From: Adineta vaga
Taxonomy: Eukaryota; Rotifera
Length of the DNA: 64,000 nt
NCBI GenBank assembly: GCA_021613535.1
Contig: CP075496.1
Coordinates: 3,348,001-3,412,000, forward strand
Direction of reading: 5' to 3'
The notes under the pieces are model-generated. The model had not been told where the DNA came from. It did no database searches and saw only the letters and a list, made by a program, of their open reading frames with translations. The translations under genes were made by a program, and so were the position numbers. This document shows positions 47,048 to 58,860 of this stretch, one piece after another (position 1 is the stretch's first letter; each line of letters starts with the position of its first letter).

Positions 47048-48506
47048 TTATTCATCATTGATTGTCAATAATGTTGTTGAATCATTATTATCTTCATTGC
47101 GTAAATCAAAGGTTTTGAGAAGTTGAAAAAGTGCACTTGCTTCTTTAATATGTCGAAAATTAATACAAAAACCTTGAACTTCTAAGAACAGATCTTTAAT
47201 ATCAATAACTTTATTACGTATTAATGATTGAATAAAGACACTAACAAGTCGTACAAAACGACTTTGAAGATATTTATCTTTTGTTTCATCACATGTTTTA
47301 ATGCATGTGGAAATATATAAATGAAGAAATTCTCGCGGTAATTCCATTGATGTTGATAGACGATTTACGACTTCCATTGAATGTAAACTCATATTCATTT
47401 GTACTAAAACTTGAAGATATTCAGTCATATGATTGGATGAAATTAATTTTAAAAGACAATTGATACTGATCGATGGATTATTTTCAACTAATAATGGTAA
47501 TTTTTGTGGAGTTAAACCAAGATGATGAACAAGATCAGGATCATGATCAAGTTCTTCGAGAATTTTATGTTGTTGTTGTAAATTTATTGCACCATGATAA
47601 GCTTTATCCATTAATAAACGAACTTCGGAATAGATCGATTTTGACATACACATCAAGTCATCCCAACTAAATAAGGATGTATCAATATCAAGATTTGTTA
47701 GAGGAGAAAGCCAAACAAATTCATCAATTGTACATTCATGTAAAGGTGGTACAAGACGAAGATATTCAGGATGAATTGTCTGTTCCATTACATTATTCAT
47801 TAATAATTGTTCGATTGTTTGACGTGTATTTGCTGAACGCGAATTCGGACCACCAATTAATGTATCATATCCATACTTAAAACAAAACAAAACAAAAATG
47901 AAATTGATAATGAGAAAATTTTCTACATACATTATTCATCTCTGGATCGTTAATGACGGCAGGTAGATGACATTGAACAACAGCTGGTACTTGTTGAAAG
48001 ATGTTTCCATTTAATTGTTGATAAATTTCTTTTTGTAATAGATCATCATTTAATGGAAGATCGATTTGTAAAAATTGATTGGGTGTTTTTTTTAGTAAAT
48101 CTTTATTCTGATTATTTTGAATTAATAAACAAACAAACGTTCGTTCATGTCGAGTAACAGGTGAGATAATCCAATGAAAATGTTTATGAATTTTTAATGA
48201 TTGTTCTCCATTTAATCGTAAAATTGCAAGAAAAACAGGTGCAAATGGGTGTGTATGAATTGATTGTTGATCAGTTGGATACATTTGAATAAAAAGATAA
48301 AAAATAATTAAACGTTGCGTTGATATTGGAGTTAAATCGCGATTTTGTAATAATAATAATAGCGCATTTCCAACACGTAAATAATCAGTTTTAGATATTT
48401 CATGTTGAAATTCTTGAGAAATCTGTTCGAAAGTTAATGATGAACCACATGTATCTTCATTAAGAAAATTTAAAAGAAGATTTATATCACTAGATGATAA
48501 AGACAT
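47048..48506 (-). CDS. CNOT11: CCR4-NOT complex subunit 11
   Basis: Two exons (48506-47931 and 47875-47048) give 467 residues. The N-terminal part is an all-helical DUF2363-type region: YLRVGNALLLLLQNRDLTP, QRLIIFYLFIQMYPTD, HPFAPVFLAIL and WIISPVTRHERTFVCLL, then LIGGPNSRSANTRQTIEQLL. The C-terminal part contains RLVPPLHECTIDEFVWLSP, LMDKAYHGAINLQQQHKIL and YISTCIKTCDETKDKYLQ, ending with helices to RNEDNNDSTTLL. Family knowledge: CNOT11 with CNOT10 forms an N-terminal module of the cytoplasmic mRNA deadenylase scaffold. A splice acceptor ends one base before the ATG. It is the first gene of the CNOT11/coiled-coil/DPH1 row and is divergent from Ariadne-1. Confidence 0.92.
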
Positions 48507-49100
48507 GCTAGATTTGAGAAAAAAACCTTCTCATTTTTTTTTCTCCACATCCATTCGATCGAAATATAGAGTAGGAAGTGAACCAATCGGATTTCATAAT
48601 AGATGTCCCGCCTATATTTATTTTCTTGTTATTTTTTCTCTCGCGAATGATTACCTTCATAGGAAAAAAATCTTTCTTTCATTATTTACCTTATTAGGAA
48701 AAATCTTCAGAGAATCGTCATACATTCACACCTCTGCATACATTCGACTAGTCAAATGGCAGATATCAGATGATCGTCATGATACACAGAGGAAAGACTT
48801 TTCTTAGTTTAACAAATGTACGAAATGTATAGAGAAGAAGAAAAAAGCCTTAGACTATTTTGAAATGATTCAGAAGGTCAACGTATAGAGAATCAGACGT
48901 CATTGTTAAGGTTATCATTCATTATCATGGTCATTTATTTTCTATACATATATATATATATATATACTATCAACGGATGCTTCTTTATTCTAGGTTTATG
49001 TTCATATAATTTTTTTCTCCTTATTCGAAACGATCGAAATATCTCTACTTTTATACTAAAACAAGAAAAAAAGGAATTCTTCGATCGTTTTTCTTCGTAA
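48507..49100. promoter_or_regulatory. Divergent promoter region, CNOT11 / Ariadne-1
   Basis: 594 bp separate the two divergent starts. The region contains a TA repeat at about 48947-48967 and the splice-acceptor-like end of the CNOT11 leader. No specific binding sites can be supported. Confidence 0.5.
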
Positions 49101-51101
49101 ATGGCAGACGATGATCAATTTAATATGGGTAAAAACTTAAATAAATAAAATTTAAGAAAAAAAAATAGAATTTTCTTTTGCTTTCATAGATACGGACAGT
49201 GAGGATATGAATGAAGAAGATGATGACGAAGACGAACAACAAGAGTCCGATGATGACACAGGATTCTTCCCTATCGATGAACCTATTGTACAATCATCAC
49301 AATCGTCTAATTTAGCAACACGTACTTCATCAGAACAGTCAACAAATAAATATTCTACTGGTCTTACGACATCAAATAATCATCCACAAGATAATAATTT
49401 CGAATATGTTGGTAAGATCTTCTTCAGATTAAAAGAATTGTAGAGTCATTGAATTCGATTTGTTTTTGTCTAGTATTATCACAAGAGGAAATAGTCAAAT
49501 ATATGGTAGAATGTATAAAAGAAGTGAATGAAGTGATTAAATTACCTTCAACAACAGTACGTCTATTACTTCATCATTTTCGGTGGGATAAAGAAAAATT
49601 AATGGAACGTTTTTATGATCCTAATCATCAAGAAGAACTATTTCGTCAAGCACATATAGTGAATCCTTTCAAAAAAACGATTCCAATACAAACTCAACAA
49701 GTGAATTCATCACAACGAACTACACGTCGTCAAGCATCTACTACAACTCCGATATCTTCATCAGGAATTACACCTATTGAAAATTCTTCACAATCTTCAT
49801 TTGAACAAACATGTGCTATTTGTTGTTCAACGAGATTATCACAAGAAATGACTGGGTTGGAATGTGGTCATAATTTTTGTATTGTTTGTTGGCAATATTA
49901 TCTAACAACTAAAATTCGTGATGAAGGTATTGGACAAACAATACCATGTCCAGCTCAATGTGACATTCTAGTCGATGATAAAACTGTTCTACAACTTATA
50001 CGAGCACCTGAAGTGCGTCAAAAATATCAGCATCTAATCACAAATTCATTTGTTGAATGTAATCGAAATATGCGTTGGTGTCCAGGAACAAATTGTACAA
50101 ATGCTATTAAAGCATCTTATTGTGATGTAGCAATGGTTGTATGTACAGGCTGTACTACATCATTTTGTTTTCAATGTGGTCAATCATGGCACGAACCAAT
50201 TAAATGTAAATGGTTGAAAAAATGGCAAAAGAAATGTCATGATGATAGTGAAACAAGTAACTGGATTTCTGCGAATACAAAAGAATGTCCAAAATGTCAT
50301 GCAACTATTGGTAAAAGAGAAAACTTTTTGAAGATAGATAATATTCGATAGTATTTAATTTATTTAGAAAAAAATGGTGGTTGTAATCATTTAATATGTA
50401 AAAATCAATCATGCAAATATGAATTCTGTTGGGTATGTTTGGGTGCTTGGGAACCTCATGGTTCATCATGGTACAATTGTAATCGTTTTAATGAAGATGA
50501 TGCTAAAAAAGCTCGTGACGATCAAGAACGTTCTCGAGCAGCACTACAACGCTATCTTCATTATTATAAACGTTATCATAATCATCATGAATCATTACGA
50601 TTAGAAAATAAATTATTATCAGAAGTACAAAAACGTATGGAATCCATGCAACAACAAATGAGTTGGATTGAAGTACAATTTCTTCAAATTGCTTGTGATG
50701 TACTTCGACAATGTCGGCAAACATTAATGTATACATATCCATTTGCATTCTATCTTAAACGAAATAATCATTCGTAAGAAAATGTCTTTGAAAAGAAAAA
50801 AGAAATCGTTTGGTTTTATTTAGAATTATCTTTGAACAGAATCAAGCTGATTTAGAACATGCAACAGAAGAATTATCAGGTTATTTAGAAAGAGATTCCA
50901 ACCAAATAACAAATCTAACGGAAATGAAACAAAAAGTTCAAGATAAATATCGTTATTGTAGTACACGACGAAAGGTATTATTAGATCATGTTACGGAAGG
51001 ATATGAATGTGATTATTGGTTAGTTAAAAACAAAATAAAACCAATTCATTCAACTATTTCTTTCTTGTTCTTTTTTTAGGGAATACAATGATGATGTATG
51101 A
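49101..51101 (+). CDS. ARIH1: Ariadne-1 RBR E3 ubiquitin ligase
   Basis: Starts [20 protein letters not shown], an acidic N-terminus. A UBA-like segment follows ([18 protein letters not shown] ... [22 protein letters not shown]). RING1 is [27 protein letters not shown], the in-between-RING region runs [13 protein letters not shown] to [17 protein letters not shown], and the RING2/catalytic region is [33 protein letters not shown]; the Cys of GGCNH is the thioester residue. The Ariadne domain follows ([23 protein letters not shown] to [24 protein letters not shown]), ending YEYNDDV-like (DYWEYNDDV). Introns of about 45-65 nt interrupt RING2 (near 50312-50367). Family knowledge: acts with neddylated cullin-RING ligases to place ubiquitin on substrates. 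Confidence 0.95.
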
Positions 51102-51505
51102 AGAAACTGTTTCTATTTGGTTACAGATATTCATTTGATTTGTGTACTTGTATATATGTCATTTATTGAACTTTCCTTTCTTCTCTTTATCCCTATCCGG
51201 ATAAATAACATACTTTTGTTATTTTCTATTCACTCAACCATTTTTGTTCGATTTGACTTGAAAAAAAAGAAAATTATCAACCAAGAAATTAAACAGTTTT
51301 CCTTCCTCTACTACTTCTTCTTTTTTCTCTCCTCTTCGTGAATTGTTGTCAAATGACAAATATCTTCATCATCGAATTAATTATTTCTTTCCTTTCTTCT
51401 CTTTCTTTTATGACATGTTTAATTAATTCGATTGTCTATTAAAAGAAAGTATTTTTTTGAATGGATCATATCTATCTCAATCGATTTCATGATGAAAAGA
51501 GAAGT
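51102..51505. other. Intergenic, no gene seen
   Basis: 3' flank of Ariadne-1 up to the end of the proteasome pseudogene. T/C-rich, with a 74-aa low-complexity open frame that I do not accept. Confidence 0.5.
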
Positions 51506-52090
51506 TTAAAATCTCGAGATTTTTAATTCTCGTACAGTTATTTTATCTTTTTCGGTAACATAGACAACTGCACCCCAACCACTTGCTGAATAACGATCAA
51601 CTCCATTTAATAAAGCTTGTGATGTTGCTTCAAATAATTCATTTGGATTCATATTTGGTTTAGAAAAGAGTTCACCTAATAATAACGAAATTTCTAATCA
51701 AATTCAATTTAGTTTGGTTTTGTCATTTATAGCACCGATATTATCTGAGTCATAAACGAATGTTTCGCCCGTTTTAGGATCAAGACCACCAACAAGTGCA
51801 AAGAGAAGATACGGTTCAAATCGTCTTTCATATAAAAGATTTGGTTTTAATTTTCTTTGTTCGCGTAATTCATATAAATTTCTACGAAATTTTAATCATT
51901 CAGATACAGTTTGTACCTAAACCACAGAATGCAACAAAGCAATGCTCACTATAACTGAAATATTCTTGTAAAATTTGTTGCGATTGTTTTATTTTGTACC
52001 CCGTACCGTTTGTCACAAGCGATTGCAATACATTCTTTACCTTTCATTGCTAAAGCTACACCACCATTTTGAAGAAATATTACATTGCGA
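51506..52090 (-). pseudogene. Proteasome subunit beta-3 pseudogene
   Basis: Minus-strand pieces read NGGVALAMKGKECIAIACDK, RYGVQNKTIATNFTRIFQ, then in another frame YSEHCFVAFCG, then LKFRRNLYELREQRKLKP, then LLYERRFEPY with VGGLDPKTGETFVYDSDNIGA, and finally NPNELFEATSQALLNGVDRY with TEKDKITVRELKI. This is the order of a beta-3 (PSMB3) subunit. Defects are a frameshift after TRIFQ, another near 51920, an in-frame TGA just before LKFRRN, loss of the helix before LLYERRF, loss of about 20 residues before GELFSKPN, and no start codon at the N-terminus. No intron arrangement removes all of these. The working gene must be elsewhere. Confidence 0.85.
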
Positions 52091-53016
52091 CTGAATGAAT
52101 AGAAATGTTAAGAGAAATTTGCAGGATGCACTGGAAGAAAATGAGAATGAATTTACGAAAAAAGTACTGTGAAATGTTCAAATTGCAAATAAGTCGAATA
52201 ATATTCTATAAACATTTGTTTTAATCTCATTTAACTATTTTTATTTCTATAACATTGATGCTTCATCGTTGTAAGACATCAAGAAAAACAAGATCTGAGA
52301 TTGAAATCAATACGATTCCTTTTCCTTTTTACAAATAAGATGATGAAACACTCATTATGAACAAGTTGAAATCTTTAATATCATTTGCAAAATCAAACTA
52401 ACAAAATCTTTTCATTGAAAACCACATTTTACATCAAATTTCTAGACAAATCATATGAATTAAATATTTATTTCAAATTCAGTTAATTAGAAAAAATTTA
52501 TTTCTATTGAAATTGCAATGAGAACGGTAAAAATAATTACAAGCTGAACATTCCATCAACATTTAGTTAAAAGGTAAATTTCAAGCATTTTCATGTAATT
52601 ATTACTTTTACTGAATAGATCATGTTAATGTGTTGCGTGCTCAATTATTTAAGCAAAAGAAAATTATCAATAAATCAATTGTCAAGATTCCAGAAACTAA
52701 TGTGATTGAAATGGTTGAAACTGAATAATGAAACAAGATTATTTGAAATGAAAACTTTGAACCATTTTAATCAACAACAATGATATTATCAATCAATCTA
52801 TGAATGATTCTTCTTTTCTTTCTAATTACACTTATATTCTACAATAAATTAGACTAAGTGTTCATATCATTGAACAATACTCGTCTGATATGATCCATTC
52901 GATATTCATCTATAGACATATATATATATATATTGAATGGATATATGAATATATTTCATTCAAACATTATTTCTTAAGAATATTCTCATTCGTTCTCATT
53001 TCAATTTAACTTCACA
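52091..53016. other. Intergenic, no gene seen
   Basis: Strongly AT-rich, with a TA run at about 52918-52931. Presumed promoter of the plus-strand coiled-coil gene that follows. Confidence 0.5.
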
Positions 53017-53918
53017 ATGGACAAAAACAATGTTGATTCTGCTGATAATATGGTATGTTCTCACGATTTTTATATGCTCATTTATTTTCTATCATAATAT
53101 TACAATATAAAATATAAATAAGCAACATTTTTATCGACTAGTAAAATATTTAAAATATGGTTTGTTTGATTTACTAAAACTTATTTTATATGACAGCATT
53201 TTTATTCATTCATCAAGTTTTATTTAAGAAAAAAACCAAGGGCTTTTATATTTTCTCTCTTTTTTCTAGGAATGGGTATCAGAATTGATCAATGAAATCC
53301 GTAACTCATGTCATGAAGAAATGGAACAATTCCGAATAGGAGTTAAACAAATAAGAAATGAACTAAAAGAATGTCATGAAGGAATAGATGCTGCAAACAA
53401 AGTTTTGAAATCATGCAATGAATCACAAGTAAAAGCGTTGGCACGATTAGAGTCAGTCGACAATGAAATGGAATCATGCAAGACTCAAATGGATTTATTG
53501 AACACCCAAATGGATTCGTGTAAGGCTGAAATGGATTCGTGTAAGGCTGAAATGGATTCATGTAAGGCTGAAATGCGATCTTGTAAGACTGGTATAGATG
53601 AACACAATGCAATTATCGAAGAACAAAAAAAGAAAAGACAAGTTCTTTCACAAGAAATGGCTGCAGTTGACAAAAGAATAGAAGAAACAAAGCGAAAGCG
53701 TGAACAAGTTGATCAATATTGGAAGGATGTGATTAAGAAAGAAACTGAAAAACGAAGTCAAATCAATCAAAAGCAATGGTAAGTTTTTGTTTTGTTTATA
53801 TTTTGAATTTTGTATATTTTTTTTATTCTTTAGTCGCAAATCTTCGTCCAAGAAACCACCAAGAAAACGTTTAAATGAGAAGGATCGTAATGTCAAAAGT
53901 AAACGAACAAAAAAGTAA
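53017..53918 (+). CDS. Coiled-coil protein with repeated MDSCKAE heptads (family copy 1)
   Basis: Exons 53017-53052, 53270-53779 and 53834-53918 join in frame to about 209 residues. After MDKNNVDSADNM, exon 2 (EWVSELINEIRNSC) is a continuous helix-former with few prolines. In its middle a seven-residue unit MDSCKAE is repeated three times, flanked by related units (MESCKTQ, MRSCKTG), encoded by a 21-bp repeat. Hydrophobic residues fall at the first and fourth heptad positions, as in a coiled coil, and a Cys recurs every seven residues. It ends in a strongly basic tail (SSKKPPRKRLNEKDRNVKSK), plausibly a nuclear signal. No family is recognised. It has two relatives nearby (56246-56670 and 60291-61585) with the same plan. 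Confidence 0.72.
53500..53590 (+). repeat. 21-bp in-frame minisatellite encoding heptads
   Basis: ATGGATTCGTGTAAGGCTGA is repeated at 53512, 53533 and 53554 (21-bp spacing) with one or two base differences, flanked by weaker copies. Because 21 bp encodes seven residues, copy-number change keeps both reading frame and coiled-coil register. Confidence 0.9.
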
Positions 53919-54119
53919 TCATTGTTTGAAATATATCTTTTCGTGTGTACTTTGTTTTGTTTGAATTCAAATAAAATGTTATTCTGATAACTCATGTTTA
54001 TTTATATAATAAGAGAATATTTAGTACAAGTTAAATCGTTGATATTCTAAGATCAGATGTGGTGAGAAGTATAGAAAGAGTTTTGGGATAAATAATAAAT
54101 GTTCAGCTATATGATTGGA

Positions 54120-55900
54120 ATATTTCATGTTGCTTTTCAATAGCCAAAGATACAAAAGTAATATTTCATAAATGCGGAGCAGAATGCATTGATAATGCAA
54201 TAGTTAAGGTGAAATTTGTCAAAATGATCTGATAGATAATAAAAATATAGGAGAAATGTGCAGAATGAAGTTTCATTTGAGAGTTTGGCAGAAAACTCAT
54301 AATAGCGAAGAAGATCGTCGATTATTTGTCTGATGGCTTGACGAAACGAACTGATATTTGTGTGAGTGATAAAATATATTGAAGATGTATATTTTTGTGA
54401 ACACAACTGATAAAGGCGTTTGCTAATTGTTTGCCAATATTTTTTGGAGTAAAACTAATTTTGCATAGAAGGACGAGAAGAAAATGATACTTCATACAGT
54501 GCAATCGTTTGTTGTAATTGCCAACAGGTTCTGCAAATCTGTGATTATTATCGTGAAGAAATTCGAAATTTGATTGTTTCGTATCACCGATGAAAACGAG
54601 AAAAAGCTTTGAAACTATTAAAATAAACTGTAAAAATACTTTTTGTTGATAAACACGCAGCAGTAATAACTGCTTCATCAACTGAAACAAATACCTGTCC
54701 TAATGCAATTAAACGTGAGAATGCAATATCAAGTGGTGATGCGTAGCCATATTTTGTCAAGAAATGTTAAGTCACATTCAAATGGACAAATTTCAACTTC
54801 TCCCATCTGCGTTGTTAACGAACTTTACTGAAAAAGAAAACAAAAAAAATAATTTTATCTAATGATGTTTGTTCTGTCGCACTTCTTTTAATTTAAGAAT
54901 TGTTATTTCAATATCATTAATATTTGATGATTCTTAAGCAAGTGCAACAGTTATTTTTAATTCATCAATATTTAATAGTTTTACTTGAAGAACAACATGA
55001 TCAAGTGATTGTTGTACAAATGCTGATTTTTATATTGAGACAATGAATGAAATAAATATAACTTACCAAGACGATAACATATGTCATGTGTAGCATGATC
55101 AAAACAGATTGTTTTGTAGAACCACAGTAGACACAAGAAATTTGTTCGAAATTGATCAGCGACAGACATTTTTCGAAATCACAGCTTAGCATTATTTTTA
55201 GTGAAAACAGAAAAGATTGGCATCATAACAATGTGAAGTCATCAATTGGTATAAACTAAAAGAAAGAATTCAGTAATATTTATGTAAAGATCATCTCTGC
55301 CGACACAAATCGGTATTAAACTATCGTATTGTGAAGTACTCTTAGTTTTATATCACAATCATCAATAGAAGAAATACAAGCTATGAAGCAGTGCTTTCTA
55401 ATAACAAAACTTTTGCTTCGATGCAAAAGTGAAAATTAAATGAGGAAAAATGAATATCTTAAATGAAAAGTTCGATTTAATAGAAAGAAGGACGATGCGA
55501 GGTTGCTAGTCAATGCTGTTCTATCATCAGTCATTTCTTTTTCTTCTTCACATACATATTGAGTCATCAATGCCACAAAATAATGTTGTTTATTTGAATG
55601 ACGAAGTAAGAAAACATTGTTCTTCATAAATCATTTGCGTTTTGTTATAATCATTGGTTACATTGATCAACAATGTGCCCGAAATATCTGACAAAACACA
55701 ATTTTTATATGAATTAGTAGAATTGAACAATGAAAATACTCACGAGGAAAGAATCGTAGAAAATAGTTCTCTTAATACAGCTGTTTTTCCTGAATACAAT
55801 TTAATGTTTGAGTACTAATACATTGTGTTTATAACTTTTCTTGGTCAACATGTATAAGTTGTTCGAAGTATTAGATGTATCTTTTGGATCAATTGGTATT
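54120..55900 (-). pseudogene. Decayed DEAH helicase fragment, TDRD9 (spindle-E)-like
   Basis: Minus-strand pieces in changing frames read as a helicase C-terminal module. A degenerate motif VI region (KTICFDHATHDICYRLG) comes first, then LDHVVLQVKLLNIDELKITV, NINDIEITILKLKEV, GEVEICPFECDLTF, and LDIAFSRLIALGQVFVSVDE with AVITAACLSTKSIF, the HA2 signature of DEAH proteins, closest in memory to TDRD9. Further up, SGKTAVLRELF (about 55790) may be a Walker A remnant. Stops interrupt it (for example after ITVALA), and frames change repeatedly. Family knowledge: TDRD9/spindle-E acts in the piRNA pathway that silences transposons in the germ line. The match is by eye; another DExH helicase is possible. 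Confidence 0.55.
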
Positions 55901-56245
55901 CATTTGAAACAACACAGCAATCATGATGCGAGTACACGATCTTCGAGAATACTTTCATTTTCCAACAAAAGTATTGGCGACCTTTTCATTTGTCGATCAG
56001 AATGAAAAAAGCAAGGATGTTTCCAGCGAGTCCTAGCATTAAGCCTTATTGCGTTACGTTTCGTCCAACTGTGATCTATTTGTTTAAAATAAAATGATTG
56101 TTTTGCAACAGTTACGAGTGGTTCTTTATCTAAAATAAAACACATAAAATAATAGATTAGGTGTTCAAGTTAAACAATTTTTCTTTTTTTGTAGGCCTAA
56201 GGACGAGAATGACTGAATAAAGTACGTGAGTCACTTTGTAAAGGT

Positions 56246-56670
56246 ATGAAGAAATTTTACCAACGGATTAATGAACTACGAAGTGGAGTAAATGAATGTC
56301 TAGATGTGATTAAAAGAGCAAACGAAATAATAAAGTCGTCGGATCAACGTAAAGTAGCTTCTTTAAAAGAATTGGATTCAGTCCACGGCCAAATAGAAAT
56401 TAATAATGCTAAACGGGAAGCTTGGAAGGTGGAAATGGTTGCGTCCATAGCTGAACGGAAAGCCTATGATCAAGGAATAGCGCGATATAGAGCTATAATT
56501 AAAGCCAAAAAATTGAAACAGAAAGCTAAATTAATTAAGAAAAAAGGGGCGAATAAAAGGAAAAGATCAAAGTAACCGAACTAAAACGTGCACAAGTGGA
56601 CCCATATTGGAAAGACTTGATCGCGAAAGAAATAAATGAAAACTCTTTAAAAAAAACTTTATTTTCCAAT
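56246..56670 (+). pseudogene. Coiled-coil family copy 2, frameshifted
   Basis: MKKFYQRINELRSGVNECLD ... VIKRANEIIKSSDQRKVASL parallels the copy 1 stretch QFRIGVKQIRNELKECHEGI ... NKVLKSCNESQVKALARL. The first frame ends at KRKRSK, but another frame directly after reads ELKRAQVDPYWKDLIAKEIN, matching copy 1 KREQVDQYWKDVIKKETE, so a frameshift lies near the A-rich tract at 56530-56570. The heptad repeat block is absent. No first exon like that of copy 1 was found. The copy is probably non-functional. Confidence 0.68.
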
Positions 56671-58860
56671 TAGTTTATGTACATTTTTCGTTGAAACTTT
56701 CTATAAATAAGTGAGTGAATGAATTCCTTTGGTTCGAGTTGATCGTTAGCCAAAGAATCTGTCGATGAATAATTTTCTCGTGAAGTGATCGAATTGTATA
56801 TCTTATCGTATTTGTTTGGTCGATCATTTCGTTCTCTATCTATCGTATAAGTCTTTTCTTTCTCTTCTTACGTTACTGTTTTATCCGTACACAAACTAGG
56901 CGAGGTATACAAACAGTATGTACACATGTTGATCATTTCTGTATTTTTCTTTTTCTTTTGTCAACTTAGTCAACAGCTCATGGTTGTAACTTCAACACAC
57001 AGTGGACTGAAACTAAGAACACGTTACTACATTCTCTTGTTTTATTTTTTCTATTTTTATGTATAAATACTGTTTTTTTTTAAAATAAATCAGTTGCTTT
57101 ATCTTATTTTATCTTTTCTTTACTCGTTCTCCATTATATAACAAAGGTAAGACTTTTTTTAGTTATATTCTTTTTACGAGAACAGTATTGTTGGTCAAAG
57201 ATAATTATTGATTTTTTTCTAATTGTTCATTGTTCTCTCGTATTGATTGTGTCGTGGATTGATTCAACTAACTAGTCAATATGGTGAGAAAGAATCGTAA
57301 TACGAACTGCACTAGAAATTTGTTTACGCTTGAAAATATGCTCGTATTGTTGTTTCTTACTTTTGTGAAACGAATAATCGGTTGAAATGAGGCAATGAAG
57401 TCTATCTATAGTTAAATAAAATTTGCGTTGATCTTTTTGTAAAAGCATTACTTTGAATTCATTGTACTTCCGCCAAAATTCAATACTAAAAAACAATGGT
57501 TCCATCGATAAGCAAGAACATTCTTTACCTGGATTGATAACAAATCTATGCATTGAGCATATGTTTCGTATTGTAAATATATTTGGAAAAGATATTTCGT
57601 AACATTGTTTTAAATTGGTGATTCGTAATTGTATTTTCAATAAGTAGCGCAATATCGTATGTTCATTTTTGTTTTTATTATTAATCACATTGGGTGTTGT
57701 GTATCTAGGTTTGTTGCTTATTCTTTAATATTAAAATCAAGTCAAACATACTGAACTGGAATTGTCTTTCTTTACATCAAATACATTCAACTTGATTGTG
57801 AATATATTTAAAAACAATCCGACTTTAGTTTTATAGACTGTCCTCGTTTTTATATAAAACTGTACTCATTTTTGTTCTTTTTTTGTTGATATTCCACTAT
57901 GAAGATCATTTGAAAACCAAATACAATAGTGTTGTTTGTCTTCTTAACATTGGCTTTTATCGAACAGTTAAAACTCACGCCATTGTCCAATGAAATCAAA
58001 TCATGGACAAATGTTTTTGCAAAAAATACGATACAATGTTACACCTCTATCGATAAAGCTAACGATTCAACATATTGTCATGGTTCTAAGCGTTCAAATT
58101 GTAGCAAAATTATTTGATGTTTTGTTATTCGAAAGTTGGCATCTCATGCTGTAGTGAAAATAAAATTATTTATAGAAATTCTTCTTACCGAGCTTTCTCA
58201 TCAATATCAATAGATGGAAGACTGGTATTTTTGCGTGATGTTACATTTTAATGAATTGATAATTAACAAAAATTAACAAATTAACATGATATGGATGGAC
58301 ATGATTAAATAAATTCTAAAAATCTTCTTTTAAATACATCACATAAACAATTTTTCCAAAACAAGGTTATCATTTTTAAAAGAATTACTTTTTATTTTCA
58401 AATATTATTTCCATATCATCAACATCAACTAATGTTTTTAATTGTTGTTCCATCGGATTATACGATTCACGTGATTATCATGATAAGTCCGAAATAAGTC
58501 AAATGTGATTGTTTGCTTTCATTGGTATCATCAAACTCTACAGCCATACATAACTACAATATGAAAGGAACATAGAAACGTTCTTAGACAAGTACATTCA
58601 CTCATACTATTTATTGATAATTCCCATCTTTACACATCTTGATAAATTCACATTTCGTGTTCGTTCAATGAACAAAAATAATTTACTTTTAGAATTAATT
58701 TATTTTATTTTATACAATCAGATTTTTCAAACGTATACGAACAACAGAATACTGTGCATTGATGAACGGAAAACAAAACCAAAAACTAACACGCGCTTAA
58801 AAAAAACATGACAAAAAAATGTATGGAATCACAAGACAACGAAGAGAAAACAAACTACAT
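56671..58860. other. No confident gene; one unexplained 138-codon open frame
   Basis: AT-rich sequence between coiled-coil copy 2 and the next TDRD9-like fragment. A minus-strand open frame at 57272-57688 (138 codons, containing RFVINPGKECSCLSMEPLFF) is long for this composition, but I recognise no family and see no splice support. Other frames are short. Probably decayed sequence of the repeated locus. Confidence 0.4.

Noticed and set aside
57272-57688. 138-aa minus-strand open frame
   Set aside because: Long for AT-rich DNA but not assignable; kept only as a note in the region entry.
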